64,000 bases of DNA from Mycobacterium kyorinense (GCF_001672775.1 NZ_LZKJ01000046.1:1-64000), one strand, 5' to 3'; positions 46,752 through 59,996 are shown, counted from the stretch's first letter. Notes: generated by a model not told the origin, from the letters alone. A program made the numbers and translations.

Positions 46752-47929
46752 TCGGCTTCGGGTGGTGGCGGAACAGTGAGATTGACGCCCGAATCGGCAT
46801 CGAAGATTGCCAATTTCAAAGTGTCGAACGCCAATTCGATGGACTGGCCCTTGGCGGCTTTTGACTCCGACGGCACCCGCGCCACGAATTCATGGTGGTC
46901 GCTGCTAGATTCGGCGTCCTCGTCGGCCAGCTGGTCTGAGTGCACCACGGCGCCCTCGGCGGTGAAGTAGACGTATTTGTCCGCTCCCAGCGACTCGACC
47001 AGGTCGACCTTGGCCTCGAAGACCAGCGCCCTGATGCGCTGATAGCCGTCGATCAGGGCGGCATCGGCCAGATGCTCCGGGCGGATGCCCACGATCACAT
47101 TGTCCGGCGCAGGATGCTGCGCAAGCACATCGTGCACCGGCTGGGTCAGCGTCACCTCACCGAACGGCAGGTTCAGCCCGGTGGGCGTCAATGTGGCCGG
47201 GAAGAAGTTCATCGCCGGGGAGCCGATGAAGCTGGCGACGAACAAGTTGGCGGGCCGCTCGTAGAGCTCGTCGGGCGTGCCGATCTGCTGTGCCACCCCG
47301 CCGCGCATCACCACCACCCGGTCGCCGAGCGTCATCGCTTCGGTCTGGTCGTGAGTGACATAGACAGTGGTGGTACCCAGTCGCCGCTGCAGCCTGGCGA
47401 TCTCTCCACGCATCTGCACGCGGAGTTTGGCGTCCAAATTCGACAGCGGCTCGTCCATCAGGAACGCCTTGGGATGGCGCACGATGGCCCGGCCCATCGC
47501 CACCCGCTGACGCTGACCACCCGACAATTGCGACGGCTTGCGATCCAAAAAGTCGGTCAGGTCAAGAATTTTCGCGGTTTCCTCAACCTTCTCGGCGATC
47601 TCGGCCTTCTTCATCTTGGCCAACGTCAGCGGGAAAGCGATGTTCTGCCGCACCGTCATATGTGGGTAAAGCGCATACGACTGGAACACCATCGCGATAT
47701 CGCGGTCTTTGGGGGCCTTCTCGTTGACCCGCTCGCCGCCGATACGCAACTCGCCGGACGAAATATCCTCCAGTCCGGCAATCATATTCAGCGTCGTGCT
47801 CTTGCCGCAGCCGGACGGTCCGACCAGGATCACGAACTCGCCGTCGGCGATGTCAAGGCTCAATTCCTTCACAGCCGTCGCGCCGTCGGGGTAACTCTTG
47901 GTCACCCTGTCCAACACAATTTCGGCCAT
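46748..47929 (-). CDS. sugC: Trehalose ABC importer ATPase SugC
   Basis: 393 aa, same as Rv1238. MalK-type ATPase: Walker A GPSGCGKST near residue 37, signature LSGGQRQRVAMGRA, Walker B FLMDEPLSNLDA, H-loop YVTHDQTEAM, and the C-terminal regulatory OB domain after residue 240 with VGIRPEHL. It powers uptake of trehalose released from trehalose mycolates during cell-wall assembly, with LpqY and SugAB. The ATG is 5 bp after the sugB stop. Confidence 0.96.
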   Translation of the reverse strand: MAEIVLDRVTKSYPDGATAVKELSLDIADGEFVILVGPSGCGKSTTLNMIAGLEDISSGELRIGGERVNEKAPKDRDIAMVFQSYALYPHMTVRQNIAFPLTLAKMKKAEIAEKVEETAKILDLTDFLDRKPSQLSGGQRQRVAMGRAIVRHPKAFLMDEPLSNLDAKLRVQMRGEIARLQRRLGTTTVYVTHDQTEAMTLGDRVVVMRGGVAQQIGTPDELYERPANLFVASFIGSPAMNFFPATLTPTGLNLPFGEVTLTQPVHDVLAQHPAPDNVIVGIRPEHLADAALIDGYQRIRALVFEAKVDLVESLGADKYVYFTAEGAVVHSDQLADEDAESSSDHHEFVARVPSESKAAKGQSIELAFDTLKLAIFDADSGVNLTVPPPPEAE

Positions 47930-47933
47930 CGAG

Positions 47934-48762
47934 CTACCCCTTCACCGCGCCGGAGGTCAAGCCGGCAACAATTCGTCGTTGGAAGATTAGAACAAAAACG
48001 ATGATGGGGACGGTGATCACCATCGCCCCGGCGGCGATCGAGCCGGTCGGTTCTTCGAATTGCGAACTGCCGGTGAAGTTGGCGATCGCCACCGGCGCGG
48101 TGATCGCGGCTTTGGTTGCCGTCAACGACAACGCGAGTAGCAGGTCATTCCAGGCGAAGATGAACACCAGGATGGCGGCGGTGACGATTCCCGGTGCCGC
48201 GAGCGGGGCGATCACCTTGCGGAAGGCCTGACTCGGTGTGGCGCCGTCCATCTTGGCGGCCTTCTCCAGATCCCAAGGTATCTCCCGGAAAAACGCCGAC
48301 AGCGTGTAAATAGCCAGTGGCAACGCGAACGTGATGTAGGGGATGATCAGCCCCGGCCAGGTGTCGAACAGGCCGAGGCGACGTTCGATGTTGAAGATCG
48401 GTGTGACGAGCGAGATCTGCGGAAACATCGCGATCAGCAGGGCCGCACCGATCAGCAGATTTTTGCCCGGGAACGCCAGCCTCGCCACCGCGTACGCTGC
48501 CATCGCGCCGATCACCACCGCGATCGCCGTCGTGATCACCCCGATCCCAATCGAGTTGATCAGTGCCGAGCTGAAGAAGTTGCCGTGAAAGATCCCCCGG
48601 TAGTTGTCGAAGGTCACCGATTCTGGAATCAGCTTGCCGTCCTTGACCTTTGACGTCGGCTTGAGTGACAGCGACAAGATCCACAGCACCGGGAACAGTG
48701 CATAGATCACCACCAACGTGTCGATCACCACCCAGCTGGTGGCCCGCCGGGCACCGATTCGC

Positions 48763-48770
<8 letters not shown>
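47934..48770 (-). CDS. sugB: Trehalose ABC importer permease SugB
   Basis: 278 aa from ATG 48770, which overlaps the sugA stop by 8 bp; a longer in-frame ORF exists but begins inside sugA. Rv1237 is 274 aa. Six membrane helices and the EAA coupling loop [20 protein letters not shown], which docks on SugC. C-terminus [17 protein letters not shown] is nearly invariant in mycobacteria. Confidence 0.95.
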
Positions 48771-51149
<2,379 letters not shown>

Positions 51150-51231
51150 CTACTCGCGCCAGAACGGTAGAGCGAGGTGCGCGTGAGATGCAACACGTCG
51201 GCGGGCGCGTCGCGCTCGTCGGCGCTGCTGA

Positions 51232-51759
51232 TCAGATCGCCAGGTGCGCGAGCAGGTCGCGGGCCTTCTCGGCATTCTGCGGATCGCACAGCACGTCGTA
51301 GCGACCGGCGACCAGTTGCATCGTCGAGCTGAAATCGCGGGTGCCGCGCGCCATCGCATAGGGGACCGCGGAGGTGATCAGGCCGAAGAACACCCCGGCA
51401 ATCAAACCGGTACCCAGCGCGCCCCAGGGGTTGGGGCTGAAGAAGCCCAGTATCACCCCGATGAACAGGCCCAGCCAGGCGCCGGTCAATACGCCGCCGC
51501 CGAGAACCTTGGGCCACGTCAGCCGGCCGGTGACCCGCTCGACCTGCATGAGGTCGACGCCGACGATCGTGACTTGCTGCACCGGGAACTCTCGCTCGGA
51601 CAGGTAGTCCACCGCGCGCTGCGCCTCGGCATAGGTGGGGTAGGAACCGACCGGCCAGCCTTTCGGTGGGGTCGGCAATCCGGGGGCACCGCGGCGGCCC
51701 GCGCCCGGGCCGGCGGGTGTGGCACCGGGAACCTGTCCCGGCTGGTAGGGGCTGGTCAT
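51232..51759 (-). CDS. Small membrane protein with glycine-zipper hairpin (Rv1234-like)
   Basis: 175 aa from ATG 51759, AGGAG nine nt upstream; Rv1234 is 175 aa. A Pro/Gly-rich N-terminus (residues 1-35), a DUF1269/general-stress-protein-17M-like domain (GSYPTYAEAQRAVDYLSERE, then VTIVGVDLMQVERV), then a hydrophobic Gly-rich hairpin (VLGGGVLTGAWLGLFIGVIL and GTGLIAGVFFGLI). Probably sits in the inner membrane; function unknown. Divergent from the DUF4190 gene, sharing a 75-bp promoter region. Confidence 0.88.
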   Translation of the reverse strand: MTSPYQPGQVPGATPAGPGAGRRGAPGLPTPPKGWPVGSYPTYAEAQRAVDYLSEREFPVQQVTIVGVDLMQVERVTGRLTWPKVLGGGVLTGAWLGLFIGVILGFFSPNPWGALGTGLIAGVFFGLITSAVPYAMARGTRDFSSTMQLVAGRYDVLCDPQNAEKARDLLAHLAI

Positions 51760-51834
51760 GCTGCTATTCTCCTCTGCCGACGCGTCGGCGGGCGGTCCGG
51801 CCGTCAACCGTCCGCATCGTTTAGGTTGAACAGC

Positions 51835-52326
51835 ATGACAGTTCCCGGCGGCGACTCCGGCGAGAAGCCGCACCGCGGACCAGACCAACCGTCGCAACCA
51901 GGGCGAATGCCGTCCGGCTACCCGCCGCCCTATCCGCCGATGCCGCCGCAGTACGGCGGGCCCCCGGCCGGGTACAGCCCCGGCTACCCGCCGCCGGGCG
52001 GCGGCCCGGCCGGACCTCCCCCGCCCTGGTATCCCGACCCGTACGACCCCTACCGCGCGGCCGCGCCGACGGGCACCAACCCGTTGGCGATCGCATCGCT
52101 GGTGGCTTCGATCGTGGGATTTCCGCTGTTCCTGATGTGCTACATCGGGGTCGGCGGCTGGATCGCCGGAATCGTGCTGGGCATCGTCGCGCTCGGTCAG
52201 ATCAAGCAGACTCAGCAAAACGGATACGGCCTGGCCGTGGCGGGCATCGCTGTCGGAGCCGTCGCGCTGGTGCTGTCGGCGATCGGCCTGATCGTGTTCT
52301 TCGGCCTGGTCGCTGCATCGGCCTGA
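51835..52326 (+). CDS. Proline-rich DUF4190 membrane protein (Rv1233c-like)
   Basis: 163 aa from ATG 51835. N-terminal 80 residues are Pro/Gly/Tyr-rich with short repeats (PSGYPPPYPPM, GYSPGYPPPGGG), then two membrane helices around residues 85-160 (NPLAIASLVASIVGFPLFLM and GYGLAVAGIAVGAVALVLSA). This architecture recurs in mycobacterial cell-wall and division-associated proteins, but no specific role is known for Rv1233c. Confidence 0.88.
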   Translation: MTVPGGDSGEKPHRGPDQPSQPGRMPSGYPPPYPPMPPQYGGPPAGYSPGYPPPGGGPAGPPPPWYPDPYDPYRAAAPTGTNPLAIASLVASIVGFPLFLMCYIGVGGWIAGIVLGIVALGQIKQTQQNGYGLAVAGIAVGAVALVLSAIGLIVFFGLVAASA

Positions 52327-52333
52327 GCCGCAC

Positions 52334-53305
52334 TCAGCTGTCCGGCGGCACGAAAGCGTCCGCTTGGCGCCGCATGCCTGCCGCGCGTCCCTTGGCCGCG
52401 ACCACCAGCGCCATCTTTCGGCTGGCTTCGTCGATCATCTCCTCGCCGAGCATCACCGCGCCCCGGGCACCGCCTGCGCTGGAGGTGTGCCATTCGTAGG
52501 CCTCCAGGATCAGCTCGGCGTGGTCGTACTCGTCTTGGCGGGGGCTAAAGATCTCGTTGCCGGCGGCGATCTGGTCGGGATGCAGCACCCATTTGCCGTC
52601 GTAGCCCAGGGCCGCCGAGCGGCCCGCCACCCGGCGGAACGCCTCGATATCGCGGACCTTGAGGTAGGGCCCGTCGACGGCGGCGACGCCGTGTGCGCGC
52701 GCCGCCACCAAGATCGTCATCAACGCATGGTGGTAGGCGTCGCCGACGTCGTAACCCTCCGGCTGCTCGCCGACGACCAGCGTGCGCATGTTGAGGCTGG
52801 CCATCAAATCAGCGGGACCGAGCACCAGCGCCTGCACCCGGGACACGGCCGCGATCGCGTCGACGTTGCGCAGCCCCTGAGCGTCTTCGATTTGCGCGTC
52901 GATCCCGATTCCGCCGAGCGGCAAATCATGAATCGTCTCCAACTGCGTGAGCAACAGATCGAGCGCCTGGACATGCGAGACATCAGAGACCTTCGGCAGC
53001 ACAACGACATCGAGCTGCGCATCGGGTGCCGCACCGACGGCCGACACGACTTCGATGATGTCGGCATGGGTCCACGGCGTGGTCCAGCCGTTGACCCGAA
53101 CGCCGCGCAGTTGTCCGGCCCACCCCGGCCCGGCAAGCGCGGCGGCCACCCGGGAACGGGCCGGTGCCTTCGCCTCCGGCGCAACGGCGTCCTCCAAATC
53201 GAGAAACACCTCGTCGGCCGGCAGTCCTTTGGCCTTCTCGATCATCTTCTGGCTGCTGCCCGGAACCGACAGGCAGGTCCGGCGGGGCCGATAGGCGTTA
53301 TTCAC
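52334..53305 (-). CDS. HpcH/HpaI aldolase, CitE / malyl-CoA lyase family
   Basis: 323 aa from GTG 53305 with AGGAG seven nt upstream; the longer ORF upstream runs over the divergent gene. CitE-fold landmarks: RTCLSVPGSSQKMIEKA, VFLDLEDAVAPEAK with the Glu-Asp metal site, GVRVNGWTTPW with the CoA-region Arg, LPKVSDVSHVQALD, IDAQIEDAQGLRN, LGPADLMASLNM and GKWVLHPDQI. Family members cleave or form malyl-CoA, citramalyl-CoA or related esters. No citrate lyase partners are nearby, so a stand-alone CoA ester lyase is likelier. It does not belong to this locus in M. tuberculosis. Confidence 0.88.
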   Translation of the reverse strand: MNNAYRPRRTCLSVPGSSQKMIEKAKGLPADEVFLDLEDAVAPEAKAPARSRVAAALAGPGWAGQLRGVRVNGWTTPWTHADIIEVVSAVGAAPDAQLDVVVLPKVSDVSHVQALDLLLTQLETIHDLPLGGIGIDAQIEDAQGLRNVDAIAAVSRVQALVLGPADLMASLNMRTLVVGEQPEGYDVGDAYHHALMTILVAARAHGVAAVDGPYLKVRDIEAFRRVAGRSAALGYDGKWVLHPDQIAAGNEIFSPRQDEYDHAELILEAYEWHTSSAGGARGAVMLGEEMIDEASRKMALVVAAKGRAAGMRRQADAFVPPDS

Positions 53306-53329
53306 CGTTCCACTCCTACAGTTTGAACC

Positions 53330-54625
53330 ATGACGTCGATCAACCGGGTGTACGCGGCGCGACTGGCGCGAATGCTGGTTCTCGGTCCGATGGGCGAGTC
53401 GCTCGGCCGCGTGCGCGACGTCGTGGTCAGCATCAGCATCGTGCGCCAACAGCCGCGTGTGCTTGGCCTCGTCGTCGATTTGCCTTCCCGCCGAAGGATT
53501 TTCGTGCCGATCGGTCGGGTCTCGGCGATCGAGCCCAATGCGGTGACCCTCAACACCACCAGCTTGTCGTTGCACCGGTTCGAGCAGCGGCCCGGCGAGG
53601 TGCTGGCATTGGGGCAGATTCTCGACACCAAAGTGCGGGTCAACGACCCGGAGTTGCCGCAGCTGGCCGACACCGAGGTGGTGATCACCGACCTCGGCAT
53701 CGAGCAGACCCGAACCCGCGACTGGATGGTGACCCGGCTCGCGGTCCGCAACCAACGCCGGCTGGGCCGCCGGGCGAACGTCTACGTCGTCGACTGGCAC
53801 AACGTGGTGGGCCTGACGCCGTCAGCGCTGGCGATGCCCGGACAAGGCGTGGCGCAGTTGCTGCACCAGTTCGAGGAATGGCGGCCTATCGAAGTGGCCG
53901 ACGCCCTGCGTGAACTGCCACCGAAGCGACGCTACGAGGTGGTCACCGCCCTCGACGACGACCGGCTCGCCGACATTTTGCAGGAGCTGCCCGAAGACGA
54001 TCAGGCCGATGTGCTCAGACAGCTGGGCACCGAACGTGCCGCCAGCGTGCTCGAGGAAATGGATCCCGACGATGCCGCCGACCTGCTCGGCGCAATGAAC
54101 CCCACCGATGCCGAGCTGCTGCTGGGCCGGATGGACCCCGGGGAGTCCGATCCGGTGCGACGGCTGTTGAAGCACTCACCCGACACCGCCGGCGGCTTGA
54201 TGACGTCGAATCCGGTGGTGCTGGGACCCGACACCTCGGTGGCTGAAGCGCTGGCCCGGGTCCGCGATCCCGACGTCACGCCCGCGTTGTCGTCGCTGGT
54301 GTTCGTGGTGCGCCCGCCCACTGCCACCCCGACTGGCCAGTATCTGGGCTGTGTGCCGCTGCAGCGGCTGCTGCGCGAGCCGCCGGCCGCGCTGACCGGC
54401 GGGATCATCGACACCGACCTGCCGTGGTTGGCGCCGGAAACCTCGATGGCCGCGCTGACCCGCTACTTCGCCGCCTACAACCTGGTGTGCGGGCCCGTTG
54501 TCGACGAACAGAACCACCTGTTGGGCGCGGTGACCGTCGACGACGTGCTCGACCATCTGCTGCCGCACGACTGGCGCGAAAGCACCGAAGAACCCGCGCT
54601 GAATGCGGCCGGAGGGCCGCCGTGA
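53330..54625 (+). CDS. MgtE intracellular-domain / CBS protein (Rv1232c-like)
   Basis: 431 aa (Rv1232c 435 aa). TACAGT at 53317-53322 is 7 nt before ATG 53330, so it is probably leaderless. Two N-terminal PRC-barrel-like units (residues 10-165), an MgtE_N superhelix with repeats (EVADALRELPPKRRYEVVTA, LADILQELPEDDQADVLRQL, LEEMDPDDAADLLGAMNP) and a pair of CBS motifs (MTSNPVVLGPDTSVAEALAR; GAVTVDDVLDHLL). It lacks the MgtE membrane pore, so it is not a channel; it may sense Mg2+ or nucleotide and act with the coupled DUF1003 gene. Confidence 0.9.
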   Translation: MTSINRVYAARLARMLVLGPMGESLGRVRDVVVSISIVRQQPRVLGLVVDLPSRRRIFVPIGRVSAIEPNAVTLNTTSLSLHRFEQRPGEVLALGQILDTKVRVNDPELPQLADTEVVITDLGIEQTRTRDWMVTRLAVRNQRRLGRRANVYVVDWHNVVGLTPSALAMPGQGVAQLLHQFEEWRPIEVADALRELPPKRRYEVVTALDDDRLADILQELPEDDQADVLRQLGTERAASVLEEMDPDDAADLLGAMNPTDAELLLGRMDPGESDPVRRLLKHSPDTAGGLMTSNPVVLGPDTSVAEALARVRDPDVTPALSSLVFVVRPPTATPTGQYLGCVPLQRLLREPPAALTGGIIDTDLPWLAPETSMAALTRYFAAYNLVCGPVVDEQNHLLGAVTVDDVLDHLLPHDWRESTEEPALNAAGGPP

Positions 54626-55167
54626 GCAAACCGTCGGCACGGCAACGGCTGTACACGCCGCGGACCTCGCGGACATTCGCGCCGCGGGTAGACCCCGAGA
54701 CCGTCGGACAGGTCACCGAATCGGTCGCGCGCTTCTTCGGCACCGGCCGCTATCTCCTCATCCAGACCGTCGTGGTGGTGGCCTGGATTGTGCTCAATGT
54801 GTTCGCGGTTCGACTGCGTTGGGACCCGTACCCTTTCATTCTGCTGAACTTGGCTTTCTCCACCCAGGCCGCCTACGCGGCACCGCTGATTCTGTTGGCC
54901 CAGAACCGCCAGGAGAACCGGGACCGGGTGACGTTCGAAGAGGATCGCCGGCGCGCCGAGCAGACCAAGGCCGACACCGAGTATCTGGCCCGCGAGTTGG
55001 CCGCCTTACGGCTGTCGATCGGCGAAGTGGCCAAAACACGCGATTACCTGCGTCACGAGCTGGAAAGTCTGCGAAACCTGCTCGAGGAACGGCATTCGGA
55101 AAGCCCGGGCACCGCCGCCGTGCGCGCCGGCGACGGCAGCGACGGTCGCGCCAAGAAATCGGGCTAG
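54622..55167 (+). CDS. DUF1003 membrane protein (Rv1231c-like)
   Basis: 181 aa from GTG 54622, overlapping the previous stop (GTGA). Two helices (TVVVVAWIVLNVFAV and FILLNLAFSTQAAYAAPLIL) with WDPYPFILLN between them, and QNRQENRDR followed by a charged coiled coil (residues 108-165), the DUF1003 pattern. Function unknown; tight coupling to the MgtE-N/CBS protein suggests one complex at the membrane. Confidence 0.9.
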   Translation: MSKPSARQRLYTPRTSRTFAPRVDPETVGQVTESVARFFGTGRYLLIQTVVVVAWIVLNVFAVRLRWDPYPFILLNLAFSTQAAYAAPLILLAQNRQENRDRVTFEEDRRRAEQTKADTEYLARELAALRLSIGEVAKTRDYLRHELESLRNLLEERHSESPGTAAVRAGDGSDGRAKKSG

Positions 55168-55300
55168 CCGGAATACGGGGTTACATACTCCGCCATTGTT
55201 GCCACTGGCGTCACAACTGTTATGTATGGTGACTTAGTTCACGGGGCTGGCATGGCTGCCGGAACGCCCGGATACGGCTCGAATACTCAAGGACGGTCGA

Positions 55301-56704
55301 GTGCGCATAGGGGGACGCTGGGATGCACGCCCGGCCCTAGCCCGGCGTGCCGCCCACCTGCGGGAGGCGGTGCAGCGCTCCGCTACCCGTGTGGCCGGGA
55401 CTCCGGCATTCGGTCTTGCGGTGATCATCCCGCTGGTTTTCGCCGGGGCGGTTGGCGGTGCCCCGCCGTTCCCCGCAGCCACACACACAGTTCGCGACAC
55501 TGGCATCACGCCGGTTGCAGCCGTCGCGCCCGCTCCGCGCGACCTTTCCGGCCCATCGGTCATCGCGATCGCCCGTCCTCCGGATGCCTTCCACATCGCG
55601 GCGTCCACCGTGACGGCGCCACCGCCGACCGTGGTGGTGAGTGCACCCGGCGCGCTGCGCATCCCCACGATGGCGCTTTCGGCGTACCGCAACGCCGAGC
55701 AGATGATGGCGAACTCCGACCCGGCCTGCGGCATCAGCTGGAATCTGCTGGCCGGGATCGGGCGTATCGAGTCGATGCACGCCAACGGCGGCGCCACCGA
55801 CGCCCGCGGCACCGCGATACGACCGATCTACGGGCCCACGCTGGATGGCACGCTGCCCGGTAACGAGGTCATCGTGCAGGGCAACGTCGGCGGCCGAGTG
55901 ACCTACGCCCGCGCATTGGGGCCGATGCAGTTCCTGCCCGGTACCTGGGCGCGGTATGCCTCCGACGGCGACCGCGACGGCGTGGCCGATCCGCAGAACC
56001 TGTACGACTCGACGCTGGCCGCCGCCCGCTACCTGTGCAGCGGCGGACTGAACTTGCGGGATTCGACGCAGGTGATGTCGGCGATCCTGCGGTACAACAA
56101 CTCGATGCCGTATGCCCGCAACGTGTTGGGCTGGGCCGCGGCGTATGCCACCGGCGTGGTGCCGGTCGACCTGCCGCCGCTGACTGGACCGGCGCCGCCG
56201 ATCGCCGACCCGCGTCTCGAGCATCTCGAGCATCCGGAAGGCCTCGGCCCCGGCTTGCCGCTCAACATGCACGGCCTGCCCTCCACCGACCCGTTGTCGC
56301 GGTCGCCGTTGATTGATCTCAGCCAGTCCGCGGCGCCGACCCAGCAACCGATGTGGCCGTGGCAGTCGCCCTCGCAGGCTCCTCGCCCCGCCACCTGCAC
56401 GGTGATCTGCATCGGGCCACAAGAAGCGGCGCCGCCGCAACAGCCGTCGACGCCACCATGGCTTGCGCCGCCCCCAGCTGAGGCGCCGGTCCCCGCGGCC
56501 GCTCCGCCGGGAGTGCCTGCTGCGGCGCCTGCTGCCCCGCCACCGGCCGGTCCCCCGGCTCCCGCGGCCGTTCCGCCGGGAGCGCCCGCCGCGCCGCCCG
56601 CCGCGCCGCCTGCCGCACCTGCACCGGCCGCGCCTGCACCTGCTGCGCCCGCACCGGCTAACCCGCAGTCCGGACCGGGGCCGTTGCCTGGCCCCACCGG
56701 CTGA
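55301..56704 (+). CDS. Secreted lytic transglycosylase-like protein with Pro/Ala-rich tail (Rv1230c-like)
   Basis: 467 aa from GTG 55301 (AAGGACGG upstream); Rv1230c is 411 aa. An N-terminal membrane anchor/signal (TPAFGLAVIIPLVFAGAVGG near residue 35) is followed by a Soluble Lytic Transglycosylase B-like domain: ISWNLLAGIGRIES with the catalytic Glu, ARALGPMQFLPGTW, DPQNLYDSTLAAARYLC, and LRYNNSMPYARNVLGW. From residue 300 the protein is Pro-rich, ending in an 80-residue Ala/Pro low-complexity tail (bases 56430-56690). It likely cleaves peptidoglycan glycan strands outside the membrane; the tail is probably wall-spanning and is where it exceeds Rv1230c. Confidence 0.9.
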   Translation: MRIGGRWDARPALARRAAHLREAVQRSATRVAGTPAFGLAVIIPLVFAGAVGGAPPFPAATHTVRDTGITPVAAVAPAPRDLSGPSVIAIARPPDAFHIAASTVTAPPPTVVVSAPGALRIPTMALSAYRNAEQMMANSDPACGISWNLLAGIGRIESMHANGGATDARGTAIRPIYGPTLDGTLPGNEVIVQGNVGGRVTYARALGPMQFLPGTWARYASDGDRDGVADPQNLYDSTLAAARYLCSGGLNLRDSTQVMSAILRYNNSMPYARNVLGWAAAYATGVVPVDLPPLTGPAPPIADPRLEHLEHPEGLGPGLPLNMHGLPSTDPLSRSPLIDLSQSAAPTQQPMWPWQSPSQAPRPATCTVICIGPQEAAPPQQPSTPPWLAPPPAEAPVPAAAPPGVPAAAPAAPPPAGPPAPAAVPPGAPAAPPAAPPAAPAPAAPAPAAPAPANPQSGPGPLPGPTG

Positions 56705-56774
56705 GCGCGCAGCGGAGTGACCCCGGTCTCCCGCCGTCTCGATGCGTGTCGTCGCGGCACTACACTCGGCGGTG

Positions 56775-57923
56775 ATGTCCGGAACCCATGACGACGCCGA
56801 GCTGACTGCGGCTATCCGTGCCGCGCTGGGCAAGGTGATCGACCCTGAATTGCGACGCCCCATCACCGAACTCGGGATGGTCAAAGGCGTCGAGATCGCC
56901 CCGGATGGCGGGGTACACGTCGAGATCTACCTGACCACGGCTGCCTGCCCGAAGAAAACCGAAATCAGCGAACGCGTCAGCCAAGCGGTCTCCGATGTGC
57001 CCGGCACCGGCGCGGTGAAGGTCACCTTGGACGTGATGAGCGACGAGCAACGCACCGAGCTGCGCAAGCAGCTGCGCGGCGACGCCCGCGAGCCGGTCAT
57101 CCCATTCGCTCAGCCGGGATCGCTGACCCGGGTCTATGCCGTCGCCTCCGGCAAAGGCGGCGTCGGCAAGTCGACTGTGACGGTCAATTTGGCCGCCGCG
57201 ATGGCAGCGCGTGGATTGTCGGTTGGGCTGCTCGACGCCGATATCCACGGCCACTCCATCCCGCGGATGATGGGCACCACCGACCGGCCCACTCAGGTCG
57301 AGTCAATGATCCTGCCGCCCATCGCCCATGAGGTGAAGGTCATCTCGATCGCCCAATTCACCCAGGGCAATACCCCGGTCGTTTGGCGCGGACCGATGCT
57401 GCACCGCGCTTTACAGCAGTTCTTGGCCGACGTGTACTGGGGCGACCTCGACGTGCTGTTGCTCGATCTGCCGCCGGGAACCGGTGACATCGCCATCTCG
57501 GTGGCCCAGCTGATTCCGAGCGCGGAAATCTTGGTGGTGACCACGCCGCAACACGCTGCCGCCGAAGTGGCCGAGCGTGCGGGCAGCATCGCACTGCAGA
57601 CCCGTCAGCGGATCGTCGGCGTGGTGGAGAACATGTCGTGGCTGATGCTTCCCGACGGTGCACAGCTACAGGTCTTCGGCGAGGGCGGCGGCCAGCAAGT
57701 CGCTGAGCGGCTCTCGCGTGCCGTCGGCGCCGACGTGCCGCTGCTGGGGCAGATCCCGCTGGATCCCGCGCTGGTCGCTGCCGGCGACTCCGGTGTACCG
57801 ATCGTGCTCAGCGCGCCCGACTCGGCGGCCGGCAAGGAACTGCGCAGCGTCGCCGACGCCTTGTCGTCGCGGCGCCGCGGACTGGCCGGAATGTCACTGG
57901 GTTTGGACACCACGCGGCGGTAG
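56775..57923 (+). CDS. mrp: Mrp/ApbC-type Fe-S cluster carrier ATPase (Rv1229c-like)
   Basis: 382 aa from ATG 56775; GTG 56772 just ahead and ATG 56742 (393 aa) are alternatives, but TACACT at 56761-56766 makes a leaderless start at 56772/56775 most likely. N-terminal MIP18/DUF59 domain (IDPELRRPITELGMVKGVEI) and a ParA-like ATPase with deviant Walker A SGKGGVGKST, LLDADIHGHSIPRMMG, and DLPPGTGD. The usual CxxC of Mrp carriers is missing after VVENMS (VVENMSWLML), as in the M. tuberculosis protein as I recall it. Role: assembly or delivery of Fe-S clusters. Confidence 0.93.
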   Translation: MSGTHDDAELTAAIRAALGKVIDPELRRPITELGMVKGVEIAPDGGVHVEIYLTTAACPKKTEISERVSQAVSDVPGTGAVKVTLDVMSDEQRTELRKQLRGDAREPVIPFAQPGSLTRVYAVASGKGGVGKSTVTVNLAAAMAARGLSVGLLDADIHGHSIPRMMGTTDRPTQVESMILPPIAHEVKVISIAQFTQGNTPVVWRGPMLHRALQQFLADVYWGDLDVLLLDLPPGTGDIAISVAQLIPSAEILVVTTPQHAAAEVAERAGSIALQTRQRIVGVVENMSWLMLPDGAQLQVFGEGGGQQVAERLSRAVGADVPLLGQIPLDPALVAAGDSGVPIVLSAPDSAAGKELRSVADALSSRRRGLAGMSLGLDTTRR

Positions 57924-57929
57924 CCACTG

Positions 57930-58008
57930 CAGAGTGACAACTTCGAAAGTGTACTGACGGCGGGATTTTGGCCGCGATTTTTCCGCCCTGGATTCACACT
58001 CAACGAGC
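57930..58008. terminator. Imperfect palindrome between convergent mrp and tatB
   Basis: GGCGGGA and TCCGCC arms bracket a T-rich centre, with GAGTG (57934-57938) and CACTC at the ends. It lies wholly between two convergent stop codons and could terminate both; pairing is imperfect. Confidence 0.35.
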
Positions 58009-58404
58009 CTAGGTTGCGTCGGTATCGAACGGCGCCGGGCCGACGCTCGGCGGTTCGGGCTCACCTAGTGGTGGGTGGGTGGCCGGCTCAGGAACGCCTT
58101 CTTCCACCCGGTCGAACTTTCCGGTGAACAGTGAATCGTCGCCGTCGAGTAGGTGCTTGGTCAGTGCCGCACGCGGCGTCATCCCGCGCAGCTTCTGTAG
58201 CTCGCGCAGCGGCTCCCGCAGATCCTCGAACTCGGGGCCGATGTCCTCGCGCAGCTGTGTCGTCATTCCGCTGAGGTAGTCGCGGGCCTGACGCAACGCG
58301 TTGGCGCTCCACCTGATGGCACCGGGAAGCCGCTCGGGGCCGAGGACTACCAGCCCGACCACCACGAGGACGAGCATTTCCCCCCAGCCGACATTGGCGA
58401 ACAC
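58009..58404 (-). CDS. tatB: Sec-independent translocase subunit TatB
   Basis: 131 aa, as in Rv1224, from GTG 58404, which directly abuts the htrA stop. An N-terminal membrane helix ([20 protein letters not shown], with the Glu and the Pro hinge), an amphipathic helix ([14 protein letters not shown]) and an acidic, flexible tail. Part of the Tat exporter for folded proteins with TatA and TatC encoded elsewhere. It is the last gene of sigE-rseA-htrA-tatB on the minus strand. Confidence 0.94.
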   Translation of the reverse strand: MFANVGWGEMLVLVVVGLVVLGPERLPGAIRWSANALRQARDYLSGMTTQLREDIGPEFEDLREPLRELQKLRGMTPRAALTKHLLDGDDSLFTGKFDRVEEGVPEPATHPPLGEPEPPSVGPAPFDTDAT

Positions 58405-59940
<1,536 letters not shown>

Positions 59941-59996
59941 CTATGACAACGAGCGCGGCGTTAGACACCGGCGCAGCCAGCCTAGTATCCACCAGG

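Noticed and set aside
55168..55300. MtrA-type site (GTCACAACTGTTATG) before the transglycosylase gene
   Set aside because: Only one arm approaches the loosely defined MtrA motif, so it was not listed as a feature.
56430..56690. Short-period GC repeats resembling a tandem array or PGRS-like element
   Set aside because: They are in frame and encode the Ala/Pro tail of the transglycosylase-like protein.
55337..56884. 515-codon ORF opposite the transglycosylase
   Set aside because: Arg-rich antisense of a Pro/Ala-coding tract; no start context or family resemblance.
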